From: Jiella endophytica
GTDB lineage: Bacteria; Pseudomonadota; Alphaproteobacteria; Rhizobiales; Rhizobiaceae
Assembly (NCBI RefSeq): GCF_004519335.1
Contig: NZ_SOZD01000006.1
Coordinates: 248,001-312,000 of the forward strand
DNA length: 64,000 nucleotides
Direction: 5' to 3'
The notes beneath the pieces are model-generated. The model saw only the letters and a list, made by a program, of their open reading frames with translations, made no database searches and was not told the DNA's origin. This document shows positions 27,537-35,814 of this stretch, one piece after another (the stretch's first letter is position 1; each line of letters opens with the position of its first letter). Made by a program: the position numbers and the translations under genes.

Positions 27537-27944
27537 ATGTATCCCGGTGGCGCAGCTAGTATGAAAATATTTATCAAAAATCTTGTCGAAAACGGCAATA
27601 TAGACGAAGAGCGAATAATATTCACCGCAAAGGATGATTGCAATTTATTTTCTTATTTAGTCACGGACACCACATACGAAGATAGTGGTGCTGTATCCGA
27701 TAAACTCAGGCACACCTATTTTTTCCCTGATCACGAGGTAAGGAAGGGAGATTTGATTTCTCTTCGTACTGGCGTAGGTAATGATATTGTATATGATAAA
27801 GGTGGCAAAAAGATACATAGGTTTCATTGGGGGCTTAGGCGGCCTGTCTGGAACAATTCCGGAGACCGCGCAATGCTGATCGAAATTGGAAGAGTAGACG
27901 TATTCCCTCGCTCTCCGAACCCCTTTCGTGGCGGGCGCCTGTGA
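27537..27944 (+). CDS. AT-rich small protein, possibly lamin-tail-domain-like (135 aa)
   Basis: Follows the patatin gene by 34 bp with a strong AAAGGAGGG site. It is clearly lower in GC than the rest of the element. The segment DLISLRTGVGNDIVYD, then HRFHWGLRRPVWNNSGDRAMLIEIG, resembles the end of a lamin-tail domain (WNNxGDxAxL). Lamin-tail-like domains occur next to nucleases or in defence genes, but this small protein has no nuclease part. It may be a fourth CBASS gene, an unrelated insertion, or an end-proximal cargo gene. Confidence 0.55.
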   Translation: MYPGGAASMKIFIKNLVENGNIDEERIIFTAKDDCNLFSYLVTDTTYEDSGAVSDKLRHTYFFPDHEVRKGDLISLRTGVGNDIVYDKGGKKIHRFHWGLRRPVWNNSGDRAMLIEIGRVDVFPRSPNPFRGGRL

Positions 27945-28036
27945 GGTACCCACCATCTGCGCGATGGCGGCTACACTCAGAACCACATCGCTATGGTCGA
28001 CGCTCCATCCTATCTCCGGGGCGCCCCTGCGATGAC

Positions 28037-28140
28037 TTCATTTGTCACCTGCGGCCGATTATGTGGCGCGACCGCGAGGCAAGTGGTTGATTTCGGGTGA
28101 GCGGTGAACGCGACTGCGAGGGACTATGTGTCGCGGGACA
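28037..28140 (-). repeat. Transposon right end with TnsB-type sites
   Basis: Read inward (minus strand) the end is TGTCCCGCGACACATAGTCC (site 1, 28122-28140). A second site, TCGCGCCACATAATC, lies at 28057-28071. A weaker candidate (GTGACAAATGAAG) lies at 28037-28050. The core matches the left-end sites. Confidence 0.85.
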
Positions 28141-28145
28141 GGCCG
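28141..28145. repeat. Right target-site duplication (GGCCG)
   Basis: Identical to 1958-1962 and in direct orientation, directly outside the right transposon end. Confidence 0.9.
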
Positions 28146-28165
28146 TTCCGCAAGGGACGGCCGGC
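28146..28165 (+). terminator. Displaced half of the original nrdJ terminator hairpin
   Basis: Joining 1955-1962 to 28146-28165 restores GCCGGCCGTTCC-gcaa-GGGACGGCCGGC, a 12-bp stem with one G-U pair, right after nrdJ. The insertion cut the 5' arm. No clear U-tract follows, so the terminator role is inferred. Confidence 0.6.
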
Positions 28166-28495
28166 ACGCTCGCTCTTTCCACACGAAGTTTTCAAATTGC
28201 TCCACCGATTTTATCGGCTGGATAGTGCTTGATACGATCGCAGTGGTCCGTAAATGCTCGGGGAGGCGCCTTGGATTTGCTGCTCGGATGAAACAGACTA
28301 GTCCAGACGGACGTTCAGGCTCACTTAGACGATTATACCAGACGAATTCATATAACGGTTTACGTTAAAGATAACTGTGCTAAACTACGTTGCGTTAGAA
28401 TGGTCCACGTAGAATCATTCTGGCGACAGAATTTGCTAAAGATATCTCCGACGTTACGCGTCGGAAATATTGCGTCCCCACGCACCGAGGCGCAC
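28166..28495. other. Gene-free stretch right of the transposon
   Basis: No supported gene lies between the transposon end and the membrane-protein gene. The distal half (28340-28450) is AT-rich (ATATAACGGTTTACGTTAAA) and probably contains the promoter of the gene at 28496. A short dyad, ACGTTACGCGT, lies just upstream of that gene. Confidence 0.4.
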
Positions 28496-29287
28496 ATGAA
28501 TAAGAAAGACGAGATCAGTGGTACAGATGGCGCTTCACCGTTAGTATTTTTAAAGCATTGGGCTCGAACCAACCCGGCTTCGGCTGCGATTGTATTCGGG
28601 GGTATCGCCTGCTTCGCCGCTGTTGCGCTTGTTTCTGCGTTTGGAATCGATTTTCAAAGCAATATAGCTCCTGTATTTTATATTTTAGGCGTAGGGCTGT
28701 TTCTAGCTATTGCGACGCAAATAATAAATAGTAAAATTATCATGAGTGTTATATGCTGGTTCTTTACTATTTTACTTATTCTATGGGTTTTATCATACAT
28801 AGCACTGCGGGGGGCGCCGCTCTCGACAACAGCGCGACAACAATTATCATGTGTCGTTTATTTTTGGCTCGACTGTAAAGAGACCGTCGATTCCCAGACT
28901 GTATCAAACGTACAATCTTCGGAAACTCCCAATAATGCATCAACTTTTCCGGCGCCTAGCGACACTTTGCCTTCGCCGCCAAAAGCAGTGCGGCCGTCGG
29001 AATACACCGTCTCCATGCAGTTCGCCGGCACCCTCACCCGCGACAGTATCCGAGAGCTGATGCGCAAGCTCAAAGAACAGGGTTGGAACGTCGAAGGAGT
29101 TGCAGGCGGAGGGGAACGAACAGCAAAGGCGGCCGGCTTATCCGAAATTAGATACTCCGGCGATCCATTGCCAGCGGAAATACTCGCGAAGGCGGTTCAG
29201 TCCTCTAATCTAGCAAAAAATGAAATTAAAGCCGTTCGCGTCTCCTCTGTACCGGAAAAAACATTAGAAATCTGGATTAGCCGATAG
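28496..29287 (+). CDS. Membrane protein with soluble C-terminal domain, unknown (263 aa)
   Basis: Three hydrophobic segments at about residues 27-50, 58-74 and 78-100 (AAIVFGGIACFAAVALVSAF, APVFYILGVGLFLAIAT, MSVICWFFTILLILWVLSYI). A Ser/Pro-rich linker follows, then an ~80-residue alpha/beta domain (YTVSMQFAGTLTRDSIRELMRKLKEQG...). It is AT-richer than its neighbours, so it may be horizontally acquired. The GAGG ribosome-binding site lies before the ATG at 28496. No known family is recognised. Confidence 0.65.
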   Translation: MNKKDEISGTDGASPLVFLKHWARTNPASAAIVFGGIACFAAVALVSAFGIDFQSNIAPVFYILGVGLFLAIATQIINSKIIMSVICWFFTILLILWVLSYIALRGAPLSTTARQQLSCVVYFWLDCKETVDSQTVSNVQSSETPNNASTFPAPSDTLPSPPKAVRPSEYTVSMQFAGTLTRDSIRELMRKLKEQGWNVEGVAGGGERTAKAAGLSEIRYSGDPLPAEILAKAVQSSNLAKNEIKAVRVSSVPEKTLEIWISR

Positions 29288-29387
29288 AATTCTGTCAGTT
29301 TGAGGCCCCGCCATCGTCAAAAATTCGAGATTAGTACTCACCGCTCCGTCACAGGAACCGTCTCATTCATCGATCGCCTTCAACCGC

Positions 29388-29729
29388 TCAACAGTCCCCT
29401 TTGAGCCTGACCGCCAGCCGCCCTGCCGGCTCCACCGCCGGGCGTGCGAACTCGTCGCGACGTTCCCGCGAAAGCCGCCGGATGATGGTGGCATGCCAGT
29501 CGCCGCCCTGCGGCGGGTCTTCGCCCAGTATGTCGAGAGCCTTGACCAGCGCGGCCTCGACGGAGGTGTGCCCCGACTGCAGCGCATGCATCAACGCCAT
29601 CGAGGCGCGGTAGCCTGCAACGTCGCTGCGTTCGAAGCCGCCTTCGTCGTAAAGCAGGGCGGCCATCCGAAAGTGCCGGATGGCGACCGCAAGGTCGTCT
29701 TCGACGTCGATGAACCGGGCATCGCTCAC
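29388..29729 (-). CDS. HEPN (HepT-like) toxin, apparently truncated at its C-terminus (113 aa)
   Basis: The GTG start overlaps the stop of the MNT gene. The body (VEDDLAVAIRHFRMAALLYDEGGF...ASMALMHALQSGHTS...DWHATIIRRL) fits HEPN proteins paired with MNT antitoxins. After RPAV the sequence turns into EPAGRLAVRLKGDC and stops, whereas relatives continue for about 25 residues with an R-x4-6-H type active site. The catalytic motif therefore seems to be missing, perhaps by a frameshift, and the toxin is probably inactive. The comparison is from memory. Confidence 0.6.
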   Translation of the reverse strand: MSDARFIDVEDDLAVAIRHFRMAALLYDEGGFERSDVAGYRASMALMHALQSGHTSVEAALVKALDILGEDPPQGGDWHATIIRRLSRERRDEFARPAVEPAGRLAVRLKGDC

Positions 29730-30055
29730 GCGAGCACCTGCAGATCCCTTGCGTTGCGCTCCAAAAAGTCTGTCGACATCGTACGGAAGGTCAGAGCATC
29801 GAGGTCGAGCCCTTCCAGGCGACACGCCTCCTCCAGATAAGCGAAGGCTTCGTGTTCCCGCGCGATCGGAAAGTCGACGAGAACGTCCAAGTCGCTCTTG
29901 TGGTCCATGGTCCCGCGCGCTGCCGAACCGAACAGCACGAAGCGGCCGCCTTCCCGCCGGGCATAGTCCCGCAGCCGAGCAGCAACGCGCGCGGCAGCGG
30001 CCGAGCGGCGGCTTGCCTCTCGCATCTTTCGCTCGCTGATCGTCACGACGGACAT
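29726..30055 (-). CDS. MNT nucleotidyltransferase antitoxin (MntA-like, 109 aa)
   Basis: Minimal nucleotidyltransferase with an intact GS-x10-DxD signature (FGSAARGTMDHKSDLDVLV; G43, S44, D55, D57). MntA proteins neutralise HepT toxins by AMPylating a Tyr near the HEPN active site. The gene overlaps its partner by 3 bp. The start at 30053-30055 is chosen because upstream codons have no coding character. The pair lies just right of the transposon, outside it. Confidence 0.8.
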   Translation of the reverse strand: MSVVTISERKMREASRRSAAAARVAARLRDYARREGGRFVLFGSAARGTMDHKSDLDVLVDFPIAREHEAFAYLEEACRLEGLDLDALTFRTMSTDFLERNARDLQVLA

Positions 30056-30298
30056 GGCTCTACGCTCTCGTTCCCCGCAGAAAATAGGCGTTTCTTGGAG
30101 ACCTGACAAACCGTGAATGGGGGCGTTGCGACGGCTCCGCCCCATCGGGCCGGGGTCGCGGCGGGTCTCCGACAAAAAGCCCTTGCGAAAGCAGGTGGCC
30201 GTGTTGCCTGTCTTGCCACTCTCAGCCTTTCTCGCCGCTTTGCCCCGCGACCGTCTGCCGCTACCATCTCCCCACGACACAGCGATGAGGACGCAACG

Positions 30299-30784
30299 AT
30301 GACCGACCACAGCCACGCAGAACAACCCCGCTGGAAGCACGACGGCGTGCGCGTCATCAAGGGCGACAGGCTGGATTCCAACACCGCCCAGACCCCGGGC
30401 ATGTTCCGCCAGGCGGCGATCAACCATGCCCGCGTCGGCGCGCAAAAAATCTGGGCCGGGACGGTGACGATCGAGCCGGACGCCAAGACCGGCGTGCACC
30501 ATCACGGCGAACTCGAAAGCGTCATCTTCGTGCTCCGCGGCAAGGCCCGCATGCGCTGGGGCGAGCGGCTGGAATTTACCGCCGAGGCCGAGCCCGGGGA
30601 CTTCATCTTCGTGCCGCCCTTCGTGCCGCATCAGGAGATCAACGCCGATCCGTCTGCGCCGCTCGAATGCGTGCTGGTGCGCTCCGACAACGAGGCGGTG
30701 GTGGTCAACATCACCGATGTCGATCCGGTCGAAAAGCCGGAGGCGGTCTATTGGGTCGACCCGATCCACAAGCAGCCGGAATAG
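30299..30784 (+). CDS. Cupin-domain protein (161 aa)
   Basis: Single-domain cupin. Motif 1 is visible as TGVHHHGELESVIFVLRGKARMRWG and motif 2 as PGDFIFVPPFVPHQEIN, so a metal site made by His residues and a Glu is likely. It is small and cytoplasmic. There is no strong neighbour context: it follows the HEPN-MNT pair divergently and is followed by about 970 bp without genes. Possible roles are a dioxygenase, isomerase or ligand sensor. Confidence 0.8.
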   Translation: MTDHSHAEQPRWKHDGVRVIKGDRLDSNTAQTPGMFRQAAINHARVGAQKIWAGTVTIEPDAKTGVHHHGELESVIFVLRGKARMRWGERLEFTAEAEPGDFIFVPPFVPHQEINADPSAPLECVLVRSDNEAVVVNITDVDPVEKPEAVYWVDPIHKQPE

Positions 30785-31752
30785 CCGTCGGCGCGTTTCT
30801 CATCGGTGCGAGGCTCGATTTTCAAAAGACCTCGATCCCTCGATGCGCTCGGTTGGAGAGCCATAGACCCGGGAAAAGGCCAATTGAGGCCGATCGGTGA
30901 GACCTGCTCCCGGATCGCCGGCGCGATGAACGCACCGCGGGGATAAGCGCCGCGTCCTTCCAGCCATAAGCTGCTGATTTTCCTCGCTGCCGCAAAAATT
31001 CTTATCCCCACCCCACAGTGCCGCCCCATACTTCCCCCATCGCCGGTCCACCCCATCCAGTCGACGGGAACCGGGCACGGGCGCTCACCGGGAGCGTCTG
31101 CGGGCCGGCGATGCGGTCTCCGCGCCGTTCGCCCTTCCGGAGGGCGGGCGTCCCGGACGGCCTCCTGGTGCCGCTGGTCCCTCGCGTAATACGGCGCGGG
31201 CGCGGATCGGTCCGCTTGAGGTCGCCGTGCTGAAAAGGCACTGGCGGGTGAAGAGCCAGCCGCCACCGGACCCCGTCGATCAGGCGGGCGACGGTCCATG
31301 GAGGCAGGAAAAGAGCCGCGCGGTGCGCCGGAGGCGAGCCGGAAACGTGTGACTACCACGGAGGGCTTGCCTCCGGTGCACCGCCGCCCGAGCCCTTCGC
31401 GGGGGGGGCGACAGGGACCCGCCAGCGAGGCCGAAGGCCGAGCTTAAGGGTGGGACAGAGAACACCCCCGGCCGCAGCGCGGCGCGGGAACGCGAAACCG
31501 TGGGCGCCGACACCGGCAGGGAGGAGTGCAATCCTCCCCGCTTCGTCATTCTCGGGCCCCGTCCCGAGAATCCAGAGATCATAGGGCTCTCTTGCCGTCG
31601 GCTGCGGAGGGCAGAAGCGGCCGACGCAGCGGCGGTCGCCCTAAATCCTCGGGACGGGGCCCGAGAATGACGATGCGCTGAAGGACGGCTTTCGTCCCTG
31701 ACCAACCGCACAGGACAGGAAAACCCCGCCCGGCGAAAGCGCCACTGCCCGC
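30785..31752. other. Gene-free, GC-rich stretch
   Basis: No open frame here shows convincing coding character; long frames on the minus strand are Arg/Pro/Ala-rich shadows. It contains the paired palindromic repeat at 31544-31672. The part at 31190-31490 has several short possible stems and G-rich runs and might encode a structured RNA, but I recognise no known class. Confidence 0.4.
31544..31672. repeat. Paired palindromic intergenic repeat
   Basis: Two 25-bp arms (31544-31568 and 31648-31672) are perfect inverted copies about 80 bp apart. Each arm contains its own dyad, ATTCTCGGG/CCCGAGAAT-like. It looks like the dispersed palindromic units found in many alphaproteobacterial genomes. Confidence 0.7.
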
Positions 31753-32769
31753 TCACCGCCAGCCCATCGCCGGGGCGACATGGGTGAGGATCGCCTCCAG
31801 CACATGGGCGTTGTAGGCGACGCCGAGCTGGTTCGGCACCGTCAGGAGCAGCGTGTCGGCCTCGGCGATCGCCTCGTCACGCTTCAGCTCCTCGATCAGC
31901 TGGTCGGGCTCGCCGGCGTAGGACCGGCCGAAGATCGCCCGCATATTGTCGATCTGGCCGATCTGGTCGCTGTCCTTGCCGCGGCCGAAATAGGCCCGGT
32001 CCTGGTCGTTCATCAAAGCGAAGATCGAACGGGAGACGGAGACGCGCGGCGCCCGCGCATGGCCGGCGTCCTTCCAGGCGTCGCGGTAGAGGCGGATCTG
32101 CCTCGCCTGCTGGACATGGAAGGGCTCGCCGCTCTCGTCTTCCTTGAGGGTCGAGCTTTGCAGGTTCATGCCAAGCTTGGCCGCCCAGACGGCGGTGGCG
32201 TTGGCGCCGGAGCCCCACCAGATGCGCTCTCGAAGCCCTTCCGAATGCGGCTCGAGGCGCAGGAGGCCGGGCGGGTTCGGAAACATCGGCCGGGGGTTCG
32301 GCTCGGCGAAGCCCTCGCCCTTCAGGACCTCGAGGAACACCTCGGCATGGCGCCGACCCATGTCGGCGTCGCTCTGGCCCTCCTGAGGCTGGAAGCCGAA
32401 ATAGCGCCAGCCCTCGATCACCTGCTCGGGCGAGCCGCGGGAGATGCCGAGCTGCAGCCGGCCGCCGGAAATGAGGTCGGCAGCCCCGGCGTCCTCGGCC
32501 ATATAGAGCGGGTTCTCGTAGCGCATGTCGATGACGCCGGTGCCGATCTCGATGCGGCGCGTCTTCGCGCCGACGGCGGCGAGCAGCGGAAAGGGCGAGG
32601 CGAGCTGGCGGGCGAAATGATGGACGCGGAAATAGGCGCCGTCGGCGCCGAGTTCCTCGGCCGCGACCGCAAGATCGATCGACTGCAGCAGCGCATCGGC
32701 GGCCGAGCGCGTGCCGGAATGCTGCGAGGGCGACCAGTGGCCGAAGGAAAGAAAGCCGATCTTCTTCAT
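31753..32769 (-). CDS. LLM-class flavin-dependent oxidoreductase (338 aa)
   Basis: Luciferase-like monooxygenase family protein using reduced FMN. Typical features are the N-terminal strand KIGFLSFGHW, AVAAEELGADGAYFRVHHFARQ, the EIGTGVIDMRYENPLYMAEDAGAADLISGGRLQLGISRGSP block and GSGANATAVWAAKLGMNLQSS. The length fits single-domain members of this family. The substrate is unknown. The gene is transcribed away from pstS, and a large intergenic region lies between their 5' ends. Confidence 0.9.
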   Translation of the reverse strand: MKKIGFLSFGHWSPSQHSGTRSAADALLQSIDLAVAAEELGADGAYFRVHHFARQLASPFPLLAAVGAKTRRIEIGTGVIDMRYENPLYMAEDAGAADLISGGRLQLGISRGSPEQVIEGWRYFGFQPQEGQSDADMGRRHAEVFLEVLKGEGFAEPNPRPMFPNPPGLLRLEPHSEGLRERIWWGSGANATAVWAAKLGMNLQSSTLKEDESGEPFHVQQARQIRLYRDAWKDAGHARAPRVSVSRSIFALMNDQDRAYFGRGKDSDQIGQIDNMRAIFGRSYAGEPDQLIEELKRDEAIAEADTLLLTVPNQLGVAYNAHVLEAILTHVAPAMGWR

Positions 32770-33519
32770 CGTCGCAAACCCTTCAAACTGCCTTCCGTGT
32801 CACGGGCCGCCGCAAGGCGCATTGGAGCGCTCTGACAGCCGTGGCGCCCGCGAAGGCACGGCGCGCTTCGACGAAAGGCCAAACAGCAACGGCGGCGTCA
32901 AGCCGATCGCCACGACGCCGGCGGTGACGGGCCGTTCAGAGTGCGGGAATGGCGACAAGAGGATGGCCTGGACGGGAACGGCCCGGTGCGTCTCGCCAGC
33001 CGCGCATCGACCGGCTGCCGAGTCTCAGTGGCAGGCTCGCGGCGTGCTCGCGGGATGGTCGCGGACACGCCCAAGTACGCGATCCGGCGTATCTTACCAA
33101 GATGTAATGTTGACCGCCGCGAGCCGCAAACACGTGCCGTTGCTGTACTTTCGCTGCGAAGTTGTCGCCCACAGGTCGGCAGGACAGCCCCGTCTGTCAC
33201 ATAAGTTTTATAAAGCAGGACCAAGGGACCCACGCGCATCGGCGACGGCGGACGCGGCGGCTGGACGGGCATCATGGCCCGGCCCGGACGGCCTCGCCCC
33301 CGGCACGATGCGGCGTCGTGTCAGTCGGTGCAGGTCCCTCGCTTTGGTCGGTCGTTTCCGAAATCTCGCCTCGGCATCGTGCGGCCTGACGCCGCGCCGG
33401 CGGGATCGCGCGCACCGGCCAAATGGCCGGAGCCTGCCGGCAGGCTCCACCGGCTGCGGCCATCCTTCCCGAACATCCGCTCGCGGGTCTTCGATCATCC
33501 CCTCTCCAAGGAGACTTCC
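32770..33519. promoter_or_regulatory. Long divergent intergenic region upstream of pstS
   Basis: No gene is supported here. A perfect 13-bp dyad ATCTTACCAAGAT lies at 33091-33103, which could bind a repressor of the divergent oxidoreductase. CTGTCAC at 33194-33200, followed 4 nt later by GTTTTAT, resembles half of a Pho box plus an AT-rich element. It lies about 320 bp before pstS, so its role is tentative. AAGGAGA lies directly before the pstS ATG. Confidence 0.4.
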
Positions 33520-34572
33520 ATGTTGAACCGCCTCAAGGCGACGGCGCTCTCGGCCGTCCTTCTCGCTGCCGGTCTCGCCGGTGCGGCCCATGCCGCCGAC
33601 ATCTCCGGCGCCGGCGCCACCTTCCCCTATCCGATCTATTCGGACTGGGCGAAGGCCTATCAGAAGAAGACCGGCACCGGCCTCAACTACCAGGCCATCG
33701 GCTCGGGCGGCGGCATCAAGCAGATCGAGGCCCGCACCGTCACCTTCGGCGCCACCGACAAGCCGCTCGAGGGCGACGAGCTGAAGCAGAACACCCTCGT
33801 CCAGTTCCCGACGGTGATGGGCGGCATCGTGCCGGTGGTCAACGTCAAGGGCGTCAAGCCGGGCGAACTCGTCCTCGACGGCAAGACGCTTGCCGCGATC
33901 TACATGGGCAAGATCACCAAGTGGAACGACCCGGCGATCGCCAAGCTGAACAAGAAGGCCAAGCTGCCGGATGCGGCGATCGCCGTCGTCTACCGCTCCG
34001 ACGGTTCGGGCACGACCTTCAACTACACCACCTATCTCGCCGACGTCGCGCCCGAGTGGAAGGACAATGTCGGCGTCAACACCTCGGTCGAGTGGCCGGT
34101 CGGCGTCGGCGCCAAGGGCAATCAGGGCGTCGCGGCCAACGTCTCGCAGACGGCCAATTCGATCGGCTATGTCGAATACGCCTATGCCCTGCAGAACAAG
34201 ATGACCTACACCGACATGGTCAACAAGGACGGCAAGCGGGTCGCCCCGAAGGCAGCCGCCTTTGCCGCCGCGGCCGAAAATGCCGACTGGTCGAGCCAGC
34301 CCGGCTTCGGCGTGATCCTTGCCAACCAGCCCGGCGCCAAGACCTGGCCGATGACCGCCGCGACCTTCATCCTCATGCATTCCGATGCCAAGGATCCCGC
34401 GGCTTCCGCCGAGGCGCTGAAGTTCTTCGACTGGGCCTATGCCAAGGGCGACAAGATGGCCGCCAAGCTCGACTACATCCCGATGCCCGATGCGGTGGTC
34501 AAGGAGATCGAGCAGGAATGGGCGGAGATCAAGGGCTCCGACGGCAAGGCCGTCTGGTCCGCCGGCCACTGA
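33520..34572 (+). CDS. pstS: Phosphate ABC transporter substrate-binding protein PstS (350 aa)
   Basis: Periplasmic phosphate-binding protein. Signal peptide MLNRLKATALSAVLLAAGLAGAAHA is followed by the family opening ADISGAGATFPYPIYSDWAKAY, and by YRSDGSGTTFNYTTYL and SIGYVEYAYAL segments that line the phosphate site. It is the first gene of pstSCAB. The 266-bp gap to pstC contains a tandem repeat. Confidence 0.96.
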   Translation: MLNRLKATALSAVLLAAGLAGAAHAADISGAGATFPYPIYSDWAKAYQKKTGTGLNYQAIGSGGGIKQIEARTVTFGATDKPLEGDELKQNTLVQFPTVMGGIVPVVNVKGVKPGELVLDGKTLAAIYMGKITKWNDPAIAKLNKKAKLPDAAIAVVYRSDGSGTTFNYTTYLADVAPEWKDNVGVNTSVEWPVGVGAKGNQGVAANVSQTANSIGYVEYAYALQNKMTYTDMVNKDGKRVAPKAAAFAAAAENADWSSQPGFGVILANQPGAKTWPMTAATFILMHSDAKDPAASAEALKFFDWAYAKGDKMAAKLDYIPMPDAVVKEIEQEWAEIKGSDGKAVWSAGH

Positions 34573-34575
34573 CGA

Positions 34576-34781
34576 CCGCATCGGCCCGAAAATCGGGACC
34601 GATTTTCGGACAGCACGATGCGGTGATTCAGTGAGTGAGAGCGTCCTTAGCGCGTCCTGTCGGACGCGCGGCGCTCTACCGCATCGGCCCGAAGATCGGG
34701 ACCGATTTTCGGAAAGCACGATGCGATGATGCAATGAGTCAGAGCGTCCTTGGCGCGTCCGTTCGGACGCGGGACGCTCCA
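34576..34781. repeat. Tandem duplication of a ~103-bp intergenic repeat
   Basis: Two copies (34576-34678 and 34679-34781) each begin CCGCATCGGCCCGAA and contain the inverted motif CCGAAAATCGG / CCGATTTTCGG. A second dyad, GCGTCC/GGACGC, lies near each copy's end. They separate pstS from pstC and may form stem-loops that shape expression within the operon. Confidence 0.8.
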
Positions 34782-34838
34782 AAGCGGCGGGGGCCGGTTG
34801 CGGCCCTCGCCTTTCCCCCCTCTCAGCAAAGACCCGCC

Positions 34839-35810
34839 ATGAGCCTCGCAATCGATGCAGCGAAGGGGAGACCCAGATCCGCGCCATCCCCGGCGCGGGG
34901 CGATGCGGTCTTTCGCGGCCTCACTCTTGGCGCCGCGATCATCGTCCTCGCCGTCCTTGCCGGCGTCTTCGTCTCCCTCGTCGTCGGCGCCTGGCCGGCG
35001 CTCCAGACCTTCGGCCTCGACTTCTTCGTCACCCGGTCCTGGAACCCCGTCACCGAAAAATTCGGTGCGCTGGCGCCGCTCTACGGCACGCTGGTCAGCT
35101 CGGTCATCGCGATGATCATTGCCGTTCCCGTCGGCCTCGGCATCGCGATCTTTCTGACCGAGACCTGCCCGCGGCCGCTGCGCCGGCCGGTCGGCATCGC
35201 CATCGAGCTTCTCGCCGGCATCCCGTCGATCATCTACGGCATCTGGGGCCTCTTCGTCTTCGCGCCCTTCATGCAGAGTGTCGTGCAGCCGGCGTTGATC
35301 GGCTCGCTCGGCGAAGTTCCGCTGATCGGCCCCCTGTTTGCCGGGCCCCCTTATGGCATCGGCCTTTTGACCGCCGGGCTCATCCTCGCGATGATGATCC
35401 TCCCCTTCATCGCCTCGATCGCCCGCGAGGTGTTTCTCACCGTTCCCGACATGCTGCGCGAAGCCGCCTATGGCATGGGCATGACCCGCTGGGAGGTCAA
35501 CCGCTCGATCGTCATCCCCCATGTCCGCTCGGCGCTGGTCGGCGGCACCATGCTGGCGCTCGGCCGCGCCCTCGGCGAGACGATGGCGGTGACCTTCGTG
35601 ATCGGCAACGCCCATCGCATCCCGGGATCGATCCTGCAGCCGGGAACGACGATCTCGGCGGCGATCGCCAACGAGTTCACCGAGGCGACGACCGGCATCT
35701 ACACCGCCTCGCTGGTCGCCCTCGGCCTCGTCCTCTTCGTCATCACCTTCCTGGTTCTGGCCGGCGCCCAGCTGATGCTCGGCCGCATGCGGCGACGGGC
35801 GGGAGAGTGA
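34839..35810 (+). CDS. pstC: Phosphate ABC transporter permease PstC (323 aa)
   Basis: Inner-membrane permease with about six membrane segments. The conserved EAA-like loop appears as [66 protein letters not shown] is typical of PstC. The ATG at 34839 is chosen because the upstream part of the frame lies in the intergenic repeats. The stop is 4 bp from pstA. Confidence 0.95.
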   Translation: MSLAIDAAKGRPRSAPSPARGDAVFRGLTLGAAIIVLAVLAGVFVSLVVGAWPALQTFGLDFFVTRSWNPVTEKFGALAPLYGTLVSSVIAMIIAVPVGLGIAIFLTETCPRPLRRPVGIAIELLAGIPSIIYGIWGLFVFAPFMQSVVQPALIGSLGEVPLIGPLFAGPPYGIGLLTAGLILAMMILPFIASIAREVFLTVPDMLREAAYGMGMTRWEVNRSIVIPHVRSALVGGTMLALGRALGETMAVTFVIGNAHRIPGSILQPGTTISAAIANEFTEATTGIYTASLVALGLVLFVITFLVLAGAQLMLGRMRRRAGE

Positions 35811-35814
35811 GCCG

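Larger units (their letters stand above)
1963..28140 (+). mobile_element. Tn7-like transposon, 26.2 kb, inserted downstream of nrdJ
   Basis: Both ends begin TGTC and read inward as TGTCnCGCGACAnATA. They are flanked by the same 5-bp duplication, GGCCG. Tandem TnsB-type sites lie inside each end. The element encodes TnsA, TnsB (DDE transposase), TnsC (AAA+ ATPase) and a 615-aa TniQ/TnsD-type protein. It lies 22 bp past the nrdJ stop, comparable to Tn7 lying about 25 bp past glmS. The cargo includes a His-Xaa-Ser system and a CBASS module. The ends and catalytic residues look intact, so the element may still be mobile. Confidence 0.93.

Noticed and set aside
30748-31359. 203-codon minus-strand frame
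   Set aside because: Arg/Pro/Ala-rich composition, no ribosome-binding site, and overlaps the end of the cupin gene. No recognisable domain.
33274-33519. Upstream extension of pstS by about 80 codons
   Set aside because: The signal peptide at 33520 and its AAGGAGA site mark the real start.
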